DNA from: Porphyra umbilicalis
Lineage: Eukaryota; Rhodophyta; Bangiophyceae; Bangiales; Bangiaceae
NCBI GenBank assembly: GCA_002049455.2
Contig: KV919106.1
Span: 1-64,000, forward strand
Length of the DNA stretch: 64,000 bases
Direction: 5' to 3'
Positions within the stretch are counted from its first letter, which is position 1. Each line of letters starts with the position of its first letter. Positions 41,715 through 51,010 of the stretch are shown piece by piece. The notes beneath the pieces were generated by a model. It was not told the origin of the DNA. It did no database searches and was given only the letters and a program-made list of their open reading frames with translations. Made by a program: the position numbers and the translations under genes.

Positions 41715-42349
41715 CAGCCAGAAGTGGGAGAGGGGCAACTCTCGCCGGAGTGCCTGTGCGGGTGCAGGTCAAATGAGGGTCACGGTTTGGCCGATTGTTT
41801 GCCCCGTCCTGTTCTTGAAGAACCTCCATCCCTTGTTTCTTGTTCAAGAGGTGTCCTTTTATTCATGCACGCACGTTCTCCCGGAGCACGTGGTGTGCTC
41901 CAGCTCCCTGCCTCTAGACCGGCCCTTTGTGCTCTCGCTTGCACCCCCTCCACCCGCCTTGGATCACATGCGATGGCCTGCCGGCGGCGGCCACGCCGCA
42001 CATCACTTGCGACAGCGCATCGAGCAGCACCTCTGACACCGCCACGCCTCTCCGGGGTCAGGGGGGTGGAATTCGGCTTCCAACGCACGACACCCCCCTG
42101 GCGGAGTGGACGGCAGCGCCCGGACGGAGGGGGTGGCCGCTGGTGCCGGGCGCATGGCGGGGAGGTTTGAGGGACAGTGGCACCGCTGACGACGGTGCAC
42201 TGAGGACAGGAGTAGGGGCACCACTCGGCGTGGGGGGAGGGCGCCGGTGGTCGGTGGATGGGGAGACGGGTGTCGGCAGGTCGCCCAGTGGCGGCTACCG
42301 GTGGCGGGCGGCGGGCGACCGACGTCGGTGGGGGTGGCGGTAACCCGCG

Positions 42350-42560
42350 GGGGTGACGCGGTGGCAACCCGCGGGGCGGGCGTGTCGGCGGCCCGCGGGG
42401 CGGGCTTGGCGGCAGCCTGCGAGGCGGGCGTGGCGACAGCCCGCGGGGCGGGGGGGGTCGGCGGCCCGCGGGGCGGGCGTGGCGGCAGCCCGCGGGCGGG
42501 CGTGGCGGCAGCCTGCGAGGCGGGCGTGGCGACAGCCCGCGGGGCGGGCGTGGCGCGACG
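42350..42560. repeat. 24-27-bp minisatellite, about nine copies
   Basis: Imperfect head-to-tail copies of a unit resembling GCCCGCGGGGCGGGCGTGGC plus a variable GGCA/GACA tail. It begins about 640 bp after the E(z) stop codon. Confidence 0.85.
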
Positions 42561-42939
42561 ATGCCGCACCAGGGGGGGCGCCCTGGGGCAGAGGGGACAA
42601 TTGGAGCCAGGCGGGGCTCTGGGTCGTGTTGGGAGGGGGAGGGGGACGGGGAGGAGCCACCACAGGGGGCATCTCTCCCCACCCCACCCCTCCGACTGTA
42701 GGCCTGCTCGGGGACGGGGCGAGTGGGGACTGCTTAGCTGCGCGTGGGAGAGGCTTGAGAGGACCGCGTGGCCCCGATATAGTGATGGGGGGAACCGGCG
42801 GGAGAGACATGAGGGAGAAAACAGGCACCCTTTGTTCTCACCGCTGTCGCGACCAAGCGGGGAGAGTGACGGGTCGGGGGTACGGCTAACCCCCTTCCTG
42901 GGTGTACTTGACACCCCAAGGTGGCGGCGGCGGCACCCA

Positions 42940-44830
42940 CGGCGGCGACGTCCTTTGTTGTGGCGTCCGCGACAGCGTCACAGGCGGCGGTGGCGGCTAC
43001 TGTAGCGGTCGCAACGCCGACCGCCGGGCCTGTGGCACCGCGTCACAACGTACGCACCTCGACAGCTGTGGCGACGCACGCCGCCGCGTCGGCGGCGACT
43101 TTGGCGGACCCGGTGGCACTGCAGACGATAGCGGCGGCGAGCGCGGACGCGGCTGCGACGGCGGCCGCCTGGCCGTCCGCGGCGCTCCCCGTCGCGCGCG
43201 CGGCGGCGGCGCACGCGGCGGCGGCGCACGCGGCGGCGGCGCACAGGGAGGCGGCGCACGCGGCGGTGCCGGCGGTGGTGCCGGTTCCCGTGGCGATTTG
43301 TATGCAGGGGCGGCGGCGACGGCCGTGGCCGTTGCCGCGTCGGCCGCCTGGTCGGCAGCGGAGCGCCACGGTACGGGCCTCCCAGTGACGGCGGTGGCGC
43401 TTGCGGCGGCGCCGTGGGCGGGGGCGACGTGCCCCGCGGCAACGGCGGCGGCGACGACCGCCGTGCCGGTTGGGACGACGGCGACCGGCATGCCGCTGGC
43501 GCGCCACGCTCTGGGCCTCCCTCCGGGGACGGCACCTGCACCGCGAGTGCCGGGGGCGTCGGCTGCAGTCGCGGTAGCGCAGACGGCGGCGGCGGTTGCG
43601 ACGGCCGGCGCCGGGCCGCCAACCAGGCCCCACGATGCGCGCCCCTGCTGGTCGCGACCGCGCACGCGGCGGCCGTCGTGGGTATCCCGTCGCCCCGATT
43701 CGCGCGCCGGCGTGGAACGCCCCGACGGGCGCGTTGGCAGCCCCGCGCCCCGCGCTCTCGCCCTGCCCCCCACACCCCGGCACCGGTCCCGCTCGGCCGT
43801 GCCCATTCCGCGGCAACGAGGATGGCGCCGCTCTCGCTCGGGCAGCCTCGGGCGGCCAAGGCCTCCGCGGCGCCGGTGGCGGCTGCGGCGGCAGCGGCGG
43901 CGGCGGCGGCGCCGGTGACTCCCGCGACGGCGCATCTGCCGCGGCCGACGGCGGCGGGCCCCTCAACAGCCGCCGCCGCCGCCGTGCGAGGCATCACTGC
44001 GACTCGTGCCGCCGCCGCCACCGACGGTCCCGTCCACGCCCGCGTCTGCCGATGTGTTTGTCCACGTTGCGGCTCTTGTTGACGTCCGGGTGTACGCCTC
44101 CCCCCCCCCCTCCCCCCCCGCGCAACCCCCCGCGCACCCCCCCCCGTTCGTTGTCCCACCTGCGGTGGCCAGCAGGTGCTCCGAGCGGCCGCGGCCGTCT
44201 GCTGTTGTGGCGACGGTTGCGTCGGCCGAGGCGGCGGCGGCCGTGGCTGCGGCGGCGCAGACGGCGGCGGCGCAAACGGCGGCGACATCGTGGTCTGTCC
44301 GACAGCCACGGCGGAGCCCGGGCTTCCGGCGTCGCGTCGCGTTCCGCTCCCGCCGGGGGCGGTGCTGGCGCAAGCGGCGGCCACAAAGGCGGCGAGGGCC
44401 ACCGCGGCGGCGGCGCTGGCGGCGGCCGAATGCAGCGGTGGTGGCAGCGACGGTCACGGTGGCGGCGGCGGTGGCTGTGGCGGCCACCGGTGACGGGGAG
44501 CACGCGGCCATGGCCGCCGCTGCCGCCGCCGGCGACGGGGCGCACGCGGTCATGGCCGCCGCCACGCCCCTCCAGCGGATGTGCAGCAGGCGCGACATTC
44601 CCGGACACGGCTGACGCTCCGACATGCCCACCGCCGCAGCCCGTGCCGCTCACGTCGAACGCAGCGGTGGCAGGAAATACAGGTTCAGCGCGATGCGCCG
44701 CCGCCGATGCGCCGCCGCCGATGCGCCGCCGCCGATGCGCCGCCGCCGAGACCGCCGCCGCCGAGGCCGCCTCCGCCGGCCACGGCCGCAGCATCCGCCG
44801 GTGCTCCGGACGGCACTGTGATGCTCCGCC
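42940..44830. repeat. GC-rich low-complexity array with several short tandem units
   Basis: Degenerate GCGGCGGCG-type sequence with local tandem arrays: a ~15-bp unit GCGGCGGCGCACGCG at about 43203-43262, and four copies of a 14-bp unit GATGCGCCGCCGCC at about 44695-44752. Because 14 is not a multiple of three, the same unit cycles through DAPPP, MRRRR and CAAAD readings, so the open frames here are not evidence of a gene. C runs (44100-44150) are also present. Confidence 0.75.
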
Positions 44831-44891
44831 GTGACGTGCTTGTCAAGCGTGTGGGGTCAGAGACAGCAAGGTGAGAAAAAAAGGCAAGTGT

Positions 44892-45926
44892 TTAGTGCGC
44901 ACGAACTGCGGCCAAAACCCGATCTACGCGGTCAAATTGCCCGACAATATGGCGCTGGCTCAAGAAACTGGCCGCCATCGCCTGCAGCAGGTGGGGGTCA
45001 TCCACCAGTGCTTGATTGTGGTAGACCAAATTTCGGATGATCACCTTGAAATCGTTGAAAACGCCTTCAATCGGCTGCATGTCGGGGCTGTATGGAGGAA
45101 GGCGGAGGAACGCGACACCGTTGGCCGTCATGAAAGCGTCTCCATCGGCGTCATGGATAGGGGCGTTGTCAAACATCACGACGCAGTTGTCTGGCTGTAA
45201 ATCCCATGGCGCCCCCGGCGTGTACACGCCGAGCTTGGGGAAGAGATGTTGAAGAAAAAGTCGCCAGTCCGCCCCCGTCAACGCCTTCTCCCGCACGACC
45301 AGAGACATAAAGCCGAGGATGCGGCCTTGGCTGGATACCGCCATCGTTGTGCTTGTGCGAGGGACGGACCGCGGGTCACGATCACGAAGGTGCGAGCGCT
45401 CGTGCGTCAACGACCGGCCGTAGAGACGAAACACGTCGAACCCATCCGTGTGCGTCTCATCGACGGAGACGATGCAGCGACGGGGGATGCGCTGCCGTAC
45501 GATGGCGTGCTGACGCCGGCGCTCCTCCGTCGACTCACGAAACAGCCGCAAAATATTTTTACGACTGAATCCAAGTCGGCGAAGGTGGCGGTCGACCGTG
45601 CTCTTAGAAAAACGCACCCGTGTCATGTCCCCCGCCGGGTCCTGACTCATTATCTTGAGCATCTCGGCGTGCTCGCGGAGCAACGCATGAGGATGGTTCC
45701 GCACGAGGTAGATAAGCCCGTTCATCAGCTGCCGGTCGTACTCGCAAGCGTCGTGGTGCTTGTTCCGCCGGTCCGCGTTGCGCCACACCGACCCGCTGTC
45801 CGCGTAGTACTGCTCCCAGCGCCTCAGCTGTGTGCGCGACACGCCAATGCTGCTGCGCACCTTGCTGCGCTCCACACCGTTAGACAGCATGGAGAGAGCA
45901 GAAGCGCGCAAATGCTCAGAGTACAT
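44892..45926 (-). CDS. DDE transposase, IS630/Tc1/mariner superfamily
   Basis: 344 residues from the ATG at 45926; upstream in-frame codons are Arg/Pro repeat and not likely translated. The N-terminal half is helix-turn-helix DNA binding (LSMLSNGVERSKVRSSIGVS, then RTQLRRWEQYY). The catalytic region has Asp156 in VSVDETHTDG, Asp253 in MFDNAPIHDAD and Glu287 in PPYSPDMQPIEGVFNDF, with 33 residues between the last two. The frame is intact and all three acidic residues are present, so the protein could be active or recently so. Terminal inverted repeats are not visible; the gene is embedded between GC-rich arrays and between the two PRC2 genes, on the opposite strand. Confidence 0.93.
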   Translation of the reverse strand: MYSEHLRASALSMLSNGVERSKVRSSIGVSRTQLRRWEQYYADSGSVWRNADRRNKHHDACEYDRQLMNGLIYLVRNHPHALLREHAEMLKIMSQDPAGDMTRVRFSKSTVDRHLRRLGFSRKNILRLFRESTEERRRQHAIVRQRIPRRCIVSVDETHTDGFDVFRLYGRSLTHERSHLRDRDPRSVPRTSTTMAVSSQGRILGFMSLVVREKALTGADWRLFLQHLFPKLGVYTPGAPWDLQPDNCVVMFDNAPIHDADGDAFMTANGVAFLRLPPYSPDMQPIEGVFNDFKVIIRNLVYHNQALVDDPHLLQAMAASFLSQRHIVGQFDRVDRVLAAVRAH

Positions 45927-45959
45927 CTTACTCGAGGCAGAGCGAGCAGGTGCCGACGA

Positions 45960-47690
45960 CAAACGGCGGCCACTGCGCGGCCGGCGGCGCCCGAGGAAGC
46001 GGCGGCGGGCAATGGCGTCGCCGGCGGCAGCCAGCAACGCAAAGGCGGCGACGGTGGCGAAACCGGCCGGGGTGGTCGGCGGCCGCGCCGGCGGCGCCGG
46101 CGGCAGTCCGCAACGTCGGAGACGCAGCCGGCGGCGGCGGGCGCCGGCGGCGGCGGGCAAAGCAGGCGACGGCGGCGCAATCGGCCTCGGTGGCCGGCGG
46201 CGGCGACGGCCGCGACGGCGGCAGCCGGCAAAGAAAACGCGACGACGGCGGCGCAGCCGGCGGCGCCAGAGGCCGGCGGCGGCGGGCAGTTGGCGGTGCA
46301 GCCGGCGGTGCCGGTCGGCGGCGGCGGCCGCCAAAGGCGGCGACGGCGGCGACGGCGGCGTAACCGGCCGGGGTGGCAGGAGGCGGCGACGGCCGCGACG
46401 GCCGCGACGGCGGCGCCGGTCGGCGGCGGCAGCCGGCAAAAACGTCGGCGCAGCCGGCAGCGCCGCTCGGCGGCGGCGGCCGGCAAAGGCGGCGACGGCG
46501 GCGACGGCAGCGCAACCGGCCGGAGTGGCCGGCGGCGGCGACGGCCGCGACGGCGGCGCCGGTCAGCGGCGGCGGCGGGCAGCGTCGGCGGCGCAGCCGG
46601 CGGCGCCGGACGCCGGCGGCGGCGGCCAACGACGGCGACGGCGGTGCAACCGGCCGGGCCAGCCGGCGGCGGCGGCCGAAGGCGACCACGTCGGTGGCGC
46701 AGCCGTCGGCGCTTGGCGCCGCCGGCAGCGATGACGGCAGCGACGGCGGCAGACAGGAACGTCAGCCGCGTAGCCGGCGGCGGCGGGTGCCGCGGGCGGC
46801 GGACAACGTCGTCGCCGGCGGCGGGCGACGTCGGCGGCGCAGCCGGCGGCGCCGGTCGGCGGTGGCGGCCGGCAAAGGCGGCGACGGCGGCGACGGCGGC
46901 GCAACCGGCCGGAGTGGCCGGCGGCGGCGACGGCCGCGACGGCGGCGCCGGTCGGCGGCGGCGGCGGGCAACGTCGGCGACGCAGCCGGCGTCGCCGGAC
47001 GCCGGCGGCAGCGGGCGACGTCGGCGGCGCAGCCGGCGTCGCCGGATGCCGGCGGCAGCGGGCGACGTCGGCGGCGCAGCCGGCGGCGCCGGTCGGCGGC
47101 GGCGGCCGCCAAAAGCGGCGACGGCGGCGACGGCGGCGCAACCGGCCGGGGTGGCCGGCGGCGGCGACAACCGCGACGACGGCCGCCGGCAAAAACGACG
47201 GCGCAGCCGGCGGCGCCGGGCGCCGGCGACGGTCGGCAAAGGCGGCGACGGCGGCGACGGCGGCGCAACCGGCTGGCGTGGCCGGCGGGGGCGACGGCTG
47301 CGACGGTGGCGCCGGTCAGCGGCGGCGGCGGGCAGCGTCGGCGGCGCAGCCCGCGTCGCCGGACGCCGGCGGCGGCGGGCAACGTCGGCGGCGCAGCCGG
47401 CGGCGCCGGTCGGCGGCGGCGGCCGGCAAAGGCGGCGACGGCGGCGACGGCGGTGCAGCCGGCCGGGGCAGCCGGCGGTGACGGCGGCCGAAGGCGACCA
47501 CGTCGGCGGCGCAGCCGTCGGCTCTGGGCGCCGCCGGCAGCGGCGACGGCAGCGACGGCGGCAGACAGGAAAGTCAGCCGCGTAGCCGGCGGCACTGGGC
47601 GCCGCGGGCGGCGGGCAACGTCGGCGGCGCAGCTGGCGTCGCCGGACGCCGGCGGTGGCGGGCAGCGTCGGCGGCGCAGCCGGGCAGCGT
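45960..47690. repeat. GC-rich array with ~45-bp module and ~0.8-kb higher-order duplication
   Basis: A module containing GGCGGCGACGGCGGCGACGG and ending CGCAACCGGCCGG recurs at irregular spacing near 46017, 46331, 46487, 46872, 47109, 47236 and 47427. A longer block beginning GGCGACCACGTCGG and including CAGACAGGAA occurs at about 46679 and again at about 47491, so an approximately 0.8-kb stretch has been duplicated. Open frames across it encode Arg/Gly/Ala/Pro repeats in every frame. Confidence 0.85.
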
Positions 47691-47699
47691 CAAGTGCTA

Positions 47700-48691
47700 A
47701 CGGTCCAAGAGCGGCCGACCGACTGCGAAATGCCGGCAGTCGGCACACTGCGTGCGGTACAAAACAGCCGGCAGTCCGAGAGATAACCGTGGTCGGCACG
47801 AACGAGGGGTACAGTAGGCAGACAACAAGCAGCCAGTGGCCGGAACGCAGCCACCGTTGGGCACCGAGTGGGCGGAAGCAGACGGCAGGTCTGTTAGGCG
47901 AGCTGGCGCCGGCGGCGGTGGAGCACAAAACGGGTCCTCAACGAGCAGCCCGTCGGCCAGGAACCTCCGCTGGCAGAGCAACCTCCGATCCACGAGCACC
48001 CGCTAGTATCAAAGCACCCTCCGGTCGGTCGCCGAGCACTTGCCAGTCGCAATGCACCAGCCGGTGAAGAGCACGAGTCAAATCGGAGGACACCGCAGGT
48101 CGCGTCCGATGAGCCAAAAGATGACGGCCGACCCGCAGAGACGCACCTGAGAGACGACTGGCGAGGGACAAGCGCGGCGGTCACCCCACCGAAGATCTAA
48201 GATCACTCGCAAGTCCCTCACAGTGTCCTCGGGAACGTACGTTGACTGCATTTGTCGACAGCACGACAGGACGTTGTCCACTCGTTTGTCGAGAAACTCG
48301 CCAGGCATTACGTTTGGCGAGACTTTGAAGAGGAGTTACATAGGATTTTCCCTCCACTGGGGGTCTTTTGCTTTGGCCACCGCGCGCACAGCTTTGGCTT
48401 GAGCGAGCCCTGACAACGACCGCTCGTTTCGGTGGTCTGCGCCAATGAGACGCGCGGCGGCGGCGGCGGCGGCTCGCTGGCGGAGGCCGGGATCGCGGCC
48501 GCGGAGGCCGTCGGGGCGGCGGCCGAGGAACTGTCCAGCAGGGCGGGTCCGCCTTGATTGTATGTCGGTGCGCCTTGATTGTATGTCGGGCACTGGAGAA
48601 GCATTTCCGTCCCTTCCTCTTTGCTCCGGGTCGGACTTGTCCTCTGTGTCTCTGCGAGTCTGTTGGTGCGTTAGTACCGCGCTGTGAGAGA
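47700..48691. other. region between array and Su(z)12 gene
   Basis: Moderately GC-rich sequence without a supported gene. It contains a direct duplication of CGCCTTGATTGTATGTCGG (48550-48568 and 48571-48589) shortly before the Su(z)12 start, within its probable leader. Confidence 0.4.
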
Positions 48692-50735
48692 ATGTCTCGT
48701 CGACGCGCTTCTTTCCCCATGTCAGCCTCCACTCCCGGGCCCGCCTCCCTGCCGCCTCTACCATTTGAAACCCGCTTATCCCCCGCCTTTGTCCGTCGCC
48801 ACCCGTCTCCCACTCCCCCCGGTGTTCAACCGCTTGTTTTGGCTCTGGACGTCACTGTACTCGCCGGACGTGATCGTGATGAGGATGGGCGCACGTCACG
48901 TACGGGGCGTAGCAGCCGCTCGAGGACACGGGACATGTCGTCTGCCGTGGGCGGAGGATCTGCCGCCGGTCAGCGCTGCGAGTTCTACGTGGCGCTAGTG
49001 TGCGAGACTCCCGCTCTGGTGGGGCCCCTGCAGACGCTGATTTCCGTCGTACCGACGCTTGTCAGTCAAGCAGTGTCGATTGACCTACGGCCTGGCGTTG
49101 CCGCGGTATTGCACCATGAGGAGCGCCAGTCGGCCGCTACCGCGGCGGTCGGCCTCGCTGGTAGAATGGGGCGCTCTGCGGCGCCGGACCCTTTGGCGGC
49201 CCACCCTCGTCTTCTTCTGCGGATCGCGCACCGCACCGGCGATGGCCGTCGTGCGAAACCCGCCCCCGGTGTCGAGCACGTGCTGCACAAGGACGGCAAG
49301 TGGGTCGGCTCATGCGCTCGCGGTGGAGGCACCGATGCGCTCGGCGACGCACTGGATGGGTGGCAGCTGCACTTGTCCTGGGTGGGTGGCTTGTCCCCGC
49401 TCGACGTCTTGTCTACGTACTCCGTTTTCCTCGGCCGTCCGGGGCATTTGGCTGCAGTCCCGGCGGTGGCGTCGGCAGCGGCCGAGATGGCGGTGGCCGC
49501 AGAAGCGCTCGTCGTGGCGGATCATCCCGCCTCGCAAGGTCCAATGACGGCCCCGCGCGAGCCATGTGCGGCGCCTCCTGCAGCCAAGCTCTTCTCTCTT
49601 CCCTCTTCCGGCGGTGGCGGCGTGCCCGCTGTGCCACGTGTGGATGCTGATGGGGAGGAGTTGGTTGGCGGACGGCGGACCCCTGCAGTCTTCGACCGGT
49701 CGGCACCAACTCCCTTTGACGTTGAGTACCTGAAGTACCGCCCAGGTCGAAAGGCGCAGCCCTTCCGCCGACACACACGGCAGGACGCCCGGTGTCCGCT
49801 GTGTCAACTGGACGCGCGGACTGTCAGTGGCCTGCTGGATCACCTCCGCGCCCTCCACACCGACGTCAGCGTCGAGCTCTTCCGTGCCGTATCGGCCGCG
49901 GAGCTGGAAGGGGCCGCAGCCGCAGCCAGCAGTGATGGGGGCCGCGGGTGGGATCGCTACCTGGCACATATTCGCTGGGTGTCGACCCCAATGCTATTGC
50001 CAGGCCTTTTTGAGTCGGCCGGTTGGGTCCAATCGACGGCTGGGGCTGTGCGTCCCTCCTCCCGGCTTCCACCCGCAGCGGCCGCTGTTGCCCCCGGCAC
50101 CGTTCACCCCGACGCCCACGCCCCCTTTCAGCCGCTGCGCGACGATCACGGCGTAGTGCGCTCAGCCGGGGTCGGGCAAAGCAAGGATTGCGCGTCGCAC
50201 TCTGGCGACTGCAAGCGCTGGCCGCGAGTACTTTCACACAGGTAGCCTCACCCCTCTGTCCGTCAAGCAGTCGCCGAACGCCGAGCTGTCTTCTGACTCC
50301 GAGGACGGCGTCGACGAGGATTGGCTGCACTCGAGGGACGCGGCGCGCCTGGAGGCCCTCGAGTTGCCGTAGCATGATGTGTTGTTTATGGCTCTTTGGT
50401 CAGGGTACGTGGACGCGGCCCCCCCGTGGGGAGACAGAGGGGCGGCTTTCTTGCTCGGCGGCTTTTTCGTGGCTCGACGCAGGACCATCCTGGAAACAGG
50501 GTTGCTGGCTCAAGCCGTAGCGCATGTTGAGGTCATGTACACTCACGGGCTGTTGGATGTTGATTCAGCAGCACAAGCCATCGGCGTGCTGACGGACCGG
50601 TCGTGCTCGGGTGTGCCTAGTGGCAGTTCGGTGGGAACCGACAACGGACTAGACCCAGCGGAGGCTGTTGTTGCTGCCGCTGCCGGCGTGGCGGCGTCGG
50701 ACGCGCGCGCGGCAGCTGCCGAACGAGTCGGCTGA
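48692..50735 (+). pseudogene. SUZ12: Su(z)12/EMF2-type PRC2 subunit with VEFS box, interrupted
   Basis: The first part reads from the ATG at 48692 to 50245 and includes the family C2H2 finger CPLCQLDARTVSGLLDHLRALH (in two parts: CPLCQLDARTV, SGLLDHLRALH; about residues 367-388) preceded by VEYLKYRPGRKAQPFRRHT. In a different frame from about 50160 comes the family's pre-VEFS sequence REYFHTGSLTP, then an acidic LSSDSEDGVDEDWL. A TAG at 50370-50372 follows, and the same frame continues with the VEFS box DVLFMALWSGYV, then a HVEVMYTHGLLDVDSAA end, to TGA at 50733. So one frame change (between about 50100 and 50180) and one in-frame stop separate the finger from the VEFS box. Su(z)12 is required for PRC2 activity, and the VEFS box contacts the E(z) SET region. 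Splicing could restore the frame, but no convincing donor/acceptor removes the TAG without deleting conserved residues. Confidence 0.78.
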
Positions 50736-51010
50736 TCACCGCGCGCGGCAAAGGCCACGGCATCCAAACGTACGTCGTGGGTGTCAACGATGGCGCGTAC
50801 TCCCCCGCGACCCACGACCTCGTGTCGAACGCCTCGTGCTCGACCATGTGCATGGCGTCGCTGCTCAAGGTGCTGCACGACGATTTTGGCATCTCCCGGG
50901 GACCTATGACGATGACGCACTCCCTCACTGGCGACCAGCGCCTGAATGACGCTGGCCACTATGACTCCCTGCGCGTCCCGGACCTCGCCGAGTTCACCGC
51001 CGTGAAGTGA
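50732..51010 (+). pseudogene. glyceraldehyde-3-phosphate dehydrogenase fragment
   Basis: Reading from 50732: [20 protein letters not shown], then [18 protein letters not shown] and [19 protein letters not shown], to a TGA at 51008. This is the central GAPDH segment around the catalytic Cys (family SNASCTTNCLAPFAKVL and TMTTTHSYTGDQR). About 85 residues are covered; the NAD-binding N-terminus and the remaining catalytic domain are missing, and the last ~15 residues diverge. The catalytic Cys is kept, but the family TTNC has become STMC. It overlaps the last codons of the Su(z)12 VEFS frame by four bases. Most likely a truncated retrocopy or gene fragment left by rearrangement. Confidence 0.85.

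Noticed and set aside
45246-48067. Long plus-strand ORFs rich in Arg, Gly and Ala opposite the transposase and through the array
   Set aside because: Antisense to a clear transposase and produced by repetitive GC sequence; no domain or normal composition.
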